Below are positions 56,656-64,000 of a stretch of DNA of 64,000 nt, piece by piece. The first letter of the stretch is position 1. The number at the start of each line of letters is the position of its first letter. A program made the position numbers and the translations under genes. The stretch is from Takakia lepidozioides (Eukaryota; Streptophyta; Takakiopsida; Takakiales; Takakiaceae): the NCBI GenBank assembly GCA_030704615.1, contig CM060731.1:90316756-90380755 (forward strand). Direction: 5' to 3'. The notes below the pieces were generated by a model. It ran no database searches and was not told the origin of the DNA. It saw nothing but the letters and a program-made list of their open reading frames with translations.

Positions 56656-58087
56656 AGTTGATGTCTGCCATTGCCGCTTTGAGAAGACTGCGATCTTTGG
56701 GCCCTGCAACCTTGAGCACAACACACTCCACGGCGAAATGCCAATCCAGGTCGTTGGGGTGGGCTTGGGCTATGTACTCCATCCATGCCAGGAGGCGATG
56801 ATTGCCGTCCCACACGTAAAACATCTTTCCGGACAAGTGCTGGAAAAGAGGATCAGTAGCAATCAATCTCTCGAACTCCTCATTTCGCCTTTGCCAATGG
56901 GGACCCCATTTGTCCACCTCATCGGCAGTGTGGGCACGAGAAGCTCCGTGGTCGTTCTCCATGGAAACGTAAATCGCGGCAGACCCCATTCGATATCCCT
57001 CCCGGAAAGAGAATTTCAGCTTGTCGATATCGCCTGGGAGGGCAGGTCTCACCACCTGCAATGAAACCAAGCGGCAAAGGGGAATCTGAAGCTTGGCCGG
57101 GTACACCATGCCCCCCAGGACCCTGCCAATGTTGCTGTGGGTTGCCTCCAACATCTTGGCAGCGGCCAACTTCATATCCGCCTCCGACATGACGTCTGTT
57201 GCAAGGGGGTTCTCCGGCAGCCCACCCGGATCGCCAAATCCAGCCTGTATGCTCCGGGTTTGGGGCCTGGGGATGTCCGGGAGGATGTCATCCTGGTCAG
57301 AAAGCTCCCTCTTGTCATCCTCAACATGGTCAACCACCGCCGGAACCACCTCGAGCACTCTCCTCGTCTCTACTGCCCTCTCCCCGGCTTCACCTTGAAC
57401 TTCCACAATCCGTGCTCTTTGTGGTGTTCTTTCCCCTCCTTCAGTCTCCACCGTATGGGTAATTTGGTGGGCTGCTCCCACCCGCGATGGTGTAACCGGT
57501 GTGTTACTGCCTGTTTGTGGTGTCTTGGAGGGATCCACCGTCTCTGTGCGTCCCTCGCTTACATGGGCATCTGTCATTTCGACACCCCTGGCCTCTTCAG
57601 TGGCCTTTTCTCTTGCCTCCTGGCTAGCCTTTTGTCTCGACTGTTCTTTTGCCCTCTCATGGGCCTTATGTTTCTTACTAGGGGTAGCAGCAGGGGAGGC
57701 CTCTAGGACGACCACCTTTGATTGAGGCGAACTGACACCCTCACGCGCCCTGCTCACTCCCCCTTCCGCAGCCCGTGACGGCTCTCTCACCGGGGATTGC
57801 ATGTGCTTGGCTTTCTTCTTCTTCTTTGCGTGGGCGGGCCCTACTGCATGTGCATCAACTTCCTCCATTGCCGGATCTGCTGTCCTCATCTGACACCCTT
57901 CACCTGCCATGCCGCCTGCACCAACCTCCCGAATGCATATTCTGTCGTACTCTCGCTGCAGGTCCTCCCGTCCACCAACAAAAGGATTTAGTTTGCCCTC
58001 CCGCCCCAAGTTGGGCGATCCAAACATGCGATGAGTAGCGGCTTTTGGAGTGACTGCTCGAGCAGTTGGAGCTGTTGATGATACCAC
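56656..58087 (-). CDS. Intact ParB-like exon (best-preserved copy)
   Basis: Open for 478 codons from MVSSTAPTARAVTPKAATHR to the exon end ADINS, where the donor GTAAGT follows; the stop at 56651 is merely intronic. Residues about 60-260 are low-complexity and basic/acidic (KKKKKAKHMQ; KAHERAKEQSRQKASQEAREKAT), likely disordered or coiled-coil. Residues about 330-478 form the ParB/sulfiredoxin-like domain: LQIPLCRLVSLQVVRPALPG, DIDKLKFSFREGYRMGSAA, an insertion of about 45 residues, MFYVWDGNHRLLAWM. In ParB proteins the matching G-E/N-H/R-R segment binds CTP or nucleic acid; here that is inference. It lacks the stops and frameshifts of copies 1-3. Confidence 0.6.
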
Positions 58088-58317
58088 CAGCGTGTCGGGC
58101 TCGTCGTCACTCTGTCATCCCCAACAATCGTGAGAACCAACATCGCAATGAAAACCACCATCGCAACGAGCATCGCAACAATCGTGGAACAACAATGAAA
58201 ACAAAAAACCAAGTATGGAGTGGCATGGAACAACAATGAAAACAAACCCAAGCAATCCCTAAGAATCACATGCAGAAGCAGCCTTTTCCAGAGCTGCCGG
58301 CTTTGCACATGCATTGT

Positions 58318-58600
58318 AAACTATCTAAGGTTTACTCAACCAGTAACTTGCTGAAATCAACATGAAAATTTAAGGACGATTTCGATAAGACGGGAAAAGA
58401 GGGTGAAATGTTTTGAAGGCACTTCATCTGCCCAGACAATCTCCTCAGCTCAGCATGGATTCCCTTAATTTTGGGATGCAACCTGTCATCTACAGCGAAG
58501 GTGTGCACCCTATTGCCAATCTCAATGCAGCAACGACGTGGCTCTAACCCCTCTGACCTTCATCATTCTTCTCACCAACTCCTGCTTTTGCATCGACTTG
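58318..58600 (-). other. Captured PPR 3' fragment in intron 1 (copy 4a), longest version
   Basis: Matches 47895-48290 including 'ggatgcaacctgtcatctac', 'gaaggtgtgcaccct' and 'cctctgaccttcatcattcttctcacc'. These encode the E+ segment (VHTFVVDDKLHP) in the PPR pseudogene. Frame is broken here. Confidence 0.65.
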
Positions 58601-59199
58601 GCTCCTTTCTAACCCGTCTGACCTTGATCATTCATCTCACCAACTCGTGCTTTTGCGATGCAACCATGCACTTCCAGGACTGCCAGGCTGAAGATGCCAA
58701 AACAAAAAAACAAAAAAACGAGGAAGACCAACATGTTACACAAAGCAAAAGAGGAAGGGGCTTGCCTGAGAGTGCTCGGCTTCACTTGGCGCGGGCTGTG
58801 AGCAAGACAATGGGATCTCCTGTTGGAGCTTCAGTTTGGCCATGCGAGAGGTTGGACGCCGCCCGTAGTACAAAGCCTTCAGCTTCGGCCGCGGTCTGGG
58901 TGTGGGGTTTCTCTCAGGAGAGCCACACCCTTCTCCACGCGGCATAAGCCCCAGAAAAAGAAAAAATCTCTCGAGGTATGCGTGCGTACATGCCTCGAAT
59001 GGAACTTCATCCAAGCGTCACATCAGGTATCGAAGGCGTATCCGGGAAGCAAGCGCGGAATCCTTGTGGAACATCCGGTTCAAAACCGACGGCGGAGAAC
59101 ATTTAATGCGCAACTGCGCCATTAAATGTCGTAGGTATGGAGGTCGGCCACAGGCGCCGACAGGCCCACCCTCCCCCCGAGACTTCATCAGTCGCCTGC

Positions 59200-59345
59200 T
59201 GGATGGAAAAAACGGCGCCGAATTTCCATCCAGCAGATGAAGTAGGACGCAACGTGGCCCTCCCTCCGCCCGAGCCGTTTTCATCCACGAGACGCGGGAT
59301 GGAAAAGTCCATCCTGCAGGTAATTCGGAGCGAATTTCCATCCTA
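59200..59345. repeat. GGATGGAAA/TTTCCATCC palindromic cores, copy 4
   Basis: Spaced inverted cores at 59201-59231, 59307-59318 and 59335-59345, directly at the junction between copy 4a's 5' flank and the tail of copy 4b. Recombination through these repeats would explain the rearrangement. Confidence 0.6.
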
Positions 59346-61518
59346 CAGGCACGAGCCTGACGGGCTCTAATAGCTGTTGCCTCCTCCCTCTTCTTCATTT
59401 TCTTGAGGTTTGCCCCGTCTAAAATCTGCTGTACACGACTAGGTTCGGAAGACCTCCTAATGGACATCGAAGCAGGCCGGGCAGAATAAGTAGGAAGGAT
59501 GTAGTCCCTTTCTGGACTCGGCATGAAATCCCCCCTGGCAAAAAAAGGCACGTTCCTCCTGCCCATAAACTACGGTGTAGACGTCCCTCCTGCAGTACTT
59601 GGCATCCTACAGTAAGAACAAATTCACTTCAAGAATGTCAATACCAGCAGAAGCACAAAGGGTCTTTCAATGAAATAAGAGAGCAAAGGGAGGTGCCTCA
59701 CGAAATCAGGAGGCAACTTACAATGCGACCACTCACTCATAAATCGGGGGCTCCTCGGCCTCGATCCCAACTTGTACCTCCCCTTGCTCCTTGTCGGATT
59801 CTTCCTCATCCTCCAAGGATGCCTCTTCCTCTTTCGGCAGACGTTTAGCCGCTGCAAGTTCGGAGTTGTGGAGGGCAATATCTGGCTCGAAGGCGAAGAC
59901 ATGCCTGTCGGACAACGTCCTTGCCCACATTGAAGCACCTGATGGACAAAGCGGGCAGTTAGTAGCATGCAATTGCAATTGCAATCGGGCCAGGGGACAA
60001 ATTGTGCACGTGAAGGCTTACCCGTGCCGCATGTGAGATCAAGAATCCGCCCTTGGACATCCGAGCACGTCTCCATGAGGGTTTGGATGAAAGCAGGGCT
60101 CCGGGTCCGGCTGTACCGCCACGGTTTGCCTGTCTTTGTGTCCTTTGGCATACTGGAGTGGGGCACATAGTTGTAGAGGACATCGTAGGTAACAGGGTCC
60201 ACAGCGGCATCAACAAGACGACCGTCGTTGCGGAATTTGAACGTAGACCCTCTCTTCAAAAAACAATATGCCTCAAACACCAAAGTCTGCACATCCAACA
60301 AAAGAGGGATCAACTCTAGGGTCTAGTTCAGATACACCACAATATGAAGTGAATGCAATAGATTGATAACTTACACTCTAGCCCTCTGTTCGCAACCCCT
60401 GCGTATTGATGCAGAACCATTTTCTGAGGAGGACCGGGGTGACACTTTTCGGTGTCCACCTTGCCACAAGATTGTCTGTGGTCTTCCCTCTTGTGGCAAG
60501 GACCAAAATACATCCACCGTCATCCAGGAGCATCCCCGCCAGCCCAAACCCGGCTCTCCAGTAGTCCTCAGTAAACCTGTTCCAGATGGGCACACCATCC
60601 AGGCCCTCCAGCAGCTCCCCATCTGGAATGTCAAGGAGAATCATATCGCAAGCTCTCTCCACCTCACCCCCCCCCCCGAGTGCTCTTGCAATCCGTGCTC
60701 ACAGCCGTGAAGAATTCCATCATGGCTTCAAAACCAGGGGTGTCTTTAGGCTCTGTACTGGGAGCCCTCTTCATGGCTTTCCCCTTCAGCTCCTCCATAG
60801 ACTTGTTGTGTGCCACCTTCTTCGCCCTGGCAGCCAGAGCGTCAAGGAAGCTCTCATTGACACATTGGATGATGGTTGGGGGTTCTAGCTTTGGCCTCTG
60901 CGGAAATGTCACCGCCGAATACCGCCGTGTAGGCTCGCCCTCAAATGCCAACTTCTTGGCAAAACCAGTCCCAGTCCGAACTGACTTGGGAACTCGGACG
61001 ACTGGTGACTTGGTACCAGTAGTAGCAGTCGCAGGACCTTGCACAAAGTCGTTGTCGGAGTCACTCCCTTGGGGCCCCTCCTGCGCCTCCTCTGGTGCCC
61101 CGGTGGTTTTCTGTTTTTTGGGGGTTACTGTACTCCCCTGTTTCCGTGTCCTTTTCTTTTGACCTTTATTCTTCTCATTCAATTTCTCTTGAATACCTGC
61201 GTGAGCAAGCTCTGCCGCTTTCCTGGACTTGGCAAGCGCTTTCGCCTCCTTTGGACCTAGCGGAGGCAGCGGAGCCTGGTTTCGTCGGGCCTCCGCATCC
61301 AGCTTCAATTGAAACTCGGATGAGTCAAGCGAGCCGGGCGGAAGGTCCACATACCAAGGGCAGTCGCGCAAATGTTCCAGATGCCACTCCTTCACGATAA
61401 CGTCAATGTACATGGAGTCAGCCCCAGGGTTCCTCCATGCGAGGAAGAATGGCGGCTCGAAGGACAGATGACCTTTCTCCAAAAGGGAGAACTTGCAGTA
61501 CCTGCATTCAAGAAACAC
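59345..61518 (-). pseudogene. Methyltransferase-like exons, displaced copy 4b
   Basis: Exon 7 (about 60380-61510) reads CRYCKFSLLEKGHLSFEPPFFLAW, CPWYVDLPPGSLD, a Lys-rich linker, then motif IV LLDIPDGELL (60619-60636) and GMLLDDGGCILVLATRG; a C7-8 run near 60667 shifts the frame between the two parts. Exon 8 (60022-60287) ends GRILDLTCGTG with an intact GTAAGC donor; exon 9 (59737-59939) starts GASMWARTLSDRHVFAFEPD. Joining them restores a continuous LDLTCGTG...FEPD motif I-II. Then the C-terminal tail 59345-59590 (RDYILPTY, KKREEATAIRARQAR). The cleanest methyltransferase exons of all copies. Beta-class order (IV before I). Lacks ParB exons, which lie in copy 4a. Confidence 0.65.
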
Positions 61519-61559
61519 ACACAGGATGAGGTCCCGGGAACAAGGTAAATTTTAGGGAA

Positions 61560-61860
61560 TGAAACTGCAAAATAGATGCAAAAATGGCGCCAAACTTCCA
61601 GTTTCGGTGCCAGCCACCCCAGGGACTGAGCCATTTTCGGGGCCTTGAACTGGAAATTCGGCGCCATTTTCCCAGATTGGGGCCGAAAATGGCTAAGTCC
61701 TAGAACTGACTGGGCCCGGAACTGGAAAAATGGCGCCGAATTTCCAGTTTCGGTGCCAGCCACCCCAAGGACTTAGCCATTTTCGGGGCCCTGAACTGAA
61801 AATTCGGCGCCATTTTCCCAGATTAGGGCCGAAAATGGCTAAGTCCCAGAACTGTCCAAG
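61560..61860. repeat. 147-bp intronic minisatellite, about two units (copy 4b)
   Basis: GGAAATTCGGCGCCATTTTCCC at about 61650 and 61800, with GGAAAAATGGCGCCGAATTTCC between. Confidence 0.8.
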
Positions 61861-61939
61861 TTTAGTGAGTAACCAGTCAAAAAAACGCGAAAAACTTGAT
61901 GCAACGACTAAAAATTGTTGAAGAAGGGCCAATACGGGC

Positions 61940-62370
61940 GTCTGTGGATGGAAATTCGGCGCCATTTTTCCATCCGGGGGATGTTCTCTGTCGGCCAGGT
62001 ATCGGCCTCTCCCCCAAAGACGATTTCATCCATGCGCCCTCGGATGGAAATTCGGCGCCGTTTTTCCATCCGGGGGATGTTCTCTGTCAGCCAGGTGACG
62101 GACTCACCCCCCGAGACGACTTCATCTGTGCGGCCTCGGATGGAAATTCGGCGCCGTTTTTCCATCCGGGGGATGTTCTCTGTCGGCCAGGTGTCGGCCT
62201 CTCCCCCCGAGACGACTTCATCCGTGCGCCCTCGGATGGAAATTCGGCGCTATTTTTCCATCCGGGGGATGTTTTCTGTCGGCCAGGTGACGGACTTACC
62301 CCCCGAGACGACTTCGTCCGACCGGCCTCAGATGCATATTTGGCGCTGTTTTTCCATCTGGGGGAGCTTC
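61940..62370 (+). repeat. ~96-bp tandem palindromic array, about five units
   Basis: Units begin at GGATGGAAATTCGGCG-type cores (61947, 62042, 62138, 62235, 62331), each with TTTTTCCATCCGGGGGATG and a GTCGGCCAGGTGTCGGCC-like spacer. Same family as the arrays in copies 2 and 3 but beside the 3' side of copy 4b. Confidence 0.85.
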
Positions 62371-62487
62371 TCTTGCAGGCACGTGGGGCCGTCACCCTCC
62401 GATTTGACGTCCTGTCGAAGTAAATTCTGCGCCTCATTCCTGGGTACGGTTATATTAAATGGTGCTCTTTTCCTTTGCCACTTGCCC

Positions 62488-63212
62488 TGTCGCGGCCCTT
62501 CGCCTTGAGGGCAGGGGGTCGGGACACAAGAGGGGCTGCCCCTGTGGTGGGGGCAGTGGCGACAATAGATGCGGGGGCTAAAGCACCCTTGAGTGCCCAA
62601 GGCACTCAAGGAGGCGAAGGCGCTCACTAGGTGGAGCCCCGCACACCGGGTTGCGGTGGGGGTGGTTCCACGAGGGGTGGTGGTAGCTTACTGGGACTTA
62701 GTGGGGGTGGCATAGGACTCACCATGGGGGCGGAGACCTCGTGGTGGGAGTCGTGGGGAGTCTTGGGACTCATCACGGTCCAATGGGACCGTGGTGAGTG
62801 GGCCAAGACTCACCGCGACTCATCACCGGGAATCGAGGGTTTTCGTGGTGGTTCGCCATAAAATGGCATGGTTGTTTGCGAAACCCCCGCGGACAGTCAC
62901 AGAAGTATATATAGGGAGTAGTAACCCGAGAACGGTGCAAGCCCGTTGGTGACCAAAAACTAGTGAGTATGCGTGCGAGCCGGAAAGCGACCAAGGTGTG
63001 GGGAGCTATTCCGGACTGCCATCGACCAAAGGGAATTTCCACTAGGCCCAAATTGGGAGAGGGTCTTGTGGAGGAGTAAAGGGGGACCGTTATGCCCCGG
63101 TGAGCAGCCGAAGCTCCGAGTTGGCCCGGCGGCCAGTTAGGGAGTTAGGCGCGCACATCAAAGCGAGTAACTATGACTTGAAGGGGAGCTTACCGAAGTG
63201 AGGTGCGCGACA
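62488..63212 (+). repeat. Full 725-bp 5' LTR of Gypsy-2
   Basis: Starts TGTCGCG and ends CGCGACA, a perfect 7-bp terminal inversion of TG...CA type. The solo copy at 13447 with its target duplication confirms the borders. Confidence 0.9.
62906..62913 (+). promoter_or_regulatory. TATA box in the LTR
   Basis: TATATATA followed by GGGAG, conserved in all four LTR copies. Likely core promoter; transcription would start about 30 bp downstream (R region). Confidence 0.6.
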
Positions 63213-63214
63213 CT

Positions 63215-63226
63215 TGGTATTAGAGC
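63215..63226 (+). promoter_or_regulatory. Primer-binding site, initiator Met tRNA type
   Basis: TGGTATTAGAGC, two bases after the LTR end. The plant consensus is TGGTATCAGAGC, so one mismatch (C to T). Confidence 0.85.
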
Positions 63227-63267
63227 TTAGAGTTTAGTACGCGATCATCCTTGGGATCGGCCTCATC

Positions 63268-64000
63268 ATGGGTTCGGGCAAGCCAAAGTGAAAGCGAAAT
63301 GGCCCGAAAGATGATGATCCTGGTGAGCCCGATGGAGGCGACGTGTCACCGAAGCGGCCATTTGAGGAAGCGATGCATGCTTTTGAAAATGAGGCCACTC
63401 AAGAACGGGAGGAATCTGAGGAATCGGAGCCCGAGGAATCTGTGAGAGCTCCGACAGACCAACAGATGCCTCCCATGCCAGCAGCCTTTTGGGAAGGGTT
63501 GTTGGCGCAGTTTGGCGGGACGTTGAAAGACGTGTTGAAGGCGACTAATATCATTTCCACTAAAGCAAAATTTAAGGTGAAGCCTAAGGAACCCGGCACC
63601 TTCGAGGGCGTCCGAAATCGGAAAGCACTCAACACTTGGCTCTTGGAGCTAGAGCAGTACTTCTGGGCGGCCAAATTGAGTGACGAGGATCGGGTGGAAG
63701 TGGCTCCCACCTATTTGAGGGGCTATGCTCAACAACGGTGGCAGAAACGCCTTCACGACCGAGGTCCAAACCCGGAAACCTTGAACTGGAGTGGGTTCAA
63801 GGAACTGATGAAGAGATAGTTTGTGCCCCTCAACGCGTCCTGGCTTGCCCGGGACAAGATGAGGAATCTGAAGCAAACGGACGACATTTGGGGATATGTT
63901 CAGGCTTTCAATGTGCTGTTGCTCGAAGTTGCGGACATGGTAGAACCAGAAATGGTCTTCAACTTCATGGCGGGATCTGGCCCCATGGGCCAGACGGAAG
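63268..64000 (+). pseudogene. Gypsy-2 gag (partial, with stops)
   Basis: Reading from ATG at 63268: MGSGKPK, TGA at 63289, then an acidic N-terminus (EREESEESEPEESV), MPPMPAAFWEGLLAQFGG, and the gag domain KEPGTFEGVRNRKALNTWLL, LELEQYFWAAKLSDEDRV, AQQRWQKRLHD, WSGFKELMKR. TAG at 63817-63819 stands where this family normally has Gln before FVPLN; the frame continues after it (FVPLNASWLARDKMRNL) to the window end. Forms the particle shell. Defective as read, unless stops are suppressed. Confidence 0.85.

Larger units (their letters stand above)
54269..59014 (-). pseudogene. ParB-like gene, copy 4a, with methyltransferase exons missing
   Basis: From high to low coordinates: exon 1 (58736-59014), intron 1 with a PPR fragment, ParB exon 56656-58111, helical exons (about 56344-56533, 55957-56240, 55745-55870, 55436-55668), 147-bp repeats, then directly the C-terminal tail (FERHSGTDAPHSSEDGG). 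The methyltransferase and motif I exons are absent. The tail is fused upstream to a Pro-rich frame (54511-54926: VMADDEQPPPPAS...) of unknown origin. The missing exons occur separately at 59345-61518, so this copy has been rearranged. Confidence 0.6.
62488..64000 (+). mobile_element. Gypsy-2 retrotransposon, 5' part (runs off the window)
   Basis: 5' LTR, initiator-Met-type primer-binding site, gag. Remaining genes lie outside. The same LTR family occurs at 13447-14306, 23625-24134 and 53582-54268. Confidence 0.9.

Overview
The window is eukaryotic nuclear DNA, almost entirely nested transposable elements. I see no intact ordinary host gene. The evidence for a streptophyte is: short GT-AG introns; a retrotransposon primer-binding site one base off the plant initiator-Met-tRNA type; Mutator-like transposases with SWIM zinc fingers; and a decayed PLS-class pentatricopeptide (PPR) gene with E/E+ ends. 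A seed-free land plant or a charophyte fits. I cannot name the species.

The most interesting content is a repeated two-gene unit. One gene is a Mutator-like (MULE) transposase. The other, transcribed divergently from it, is a ten-exon gene. It encodes a low-complexity N-terminus, a ParB/sulfiredoxin-like domain (motif WDGNHRLLAW), a helical middle, and an amino-methyltransferase-like region in the circularly permuted (beta-class, N6_N4_Mtase-like) order: DIPDG first, then LDLTCGTG and RHVFAFEPD. ParBc plus N6/N4-methyltransferase is a familiar phage/bacterial pairing; here it is spliced and travels with a transposase. Both genes occur together at 16.7-29.0 kb (copy 2) and 37.4-47.2 kb (copy 3). 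The ParB/methyltransferase gene also occurs at 0-4.2 kb (copy 1) and, scrambled, at 54.3-61.5 kb (copies 4a and 4b). Extra MULE genes lie at 4.7-6.3 kb (A), 10.7-14.7 kb (B) and 49.4-52.3 kb (E). C and D are the MULE halves of copies 2 and 3.

Between the divergent genes lie palindromic arrays, including a perfect 36-bp palindrome and ~96-bp tandem units. One intron carries a ~147-bp minisatellite whose copy number varies. Intron 1 appears to carry a captured PPR 3' fragment. Four element ends share outward-facing CTCATGRAATAG with iterated GCTCAYG.

Layout: 0-7.2 kb, copy 1 inserted into MULE A; 7.2-10.3 kb, a truncated LINE (minus) with a chromodomain-like tail; 10.3-14.7 kb, MULE B split by a solo LTR with a CACAC target duplication; 14.7-16.7 kb, the 3' end of an LTR element (minus); 16.7-29.0 kb, composite copy 2; 29.0-32.9 kb, unrecognised ORFs, tRNA-derived SINEs and a TTAA-flanked piggyBac-like element inside a SINE; 32.9-37.4 kb, a Ty3/Gypsy-like element (LTR, gag, protease); 37.4-47.2 kb, composite copy 3; 47.2-49.0 kb, PPR pseudogene; 49.4-52.3 kb, MULE E; 52.9-53.6 kb, an unrecognised ORF; 53.6-61.5 kb, LTR fragment and scrambled copy 4; 62.5-64.0 kb, the 5' end of a second Gypsy-like element.

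Every large gene copy carries frameshifts, stops or deletions, so the window looks like a graveyard of a mobile system rather than an active locus. Several stops are TAG where CAG is expected, which would fit cytosine deamination in CHG context.
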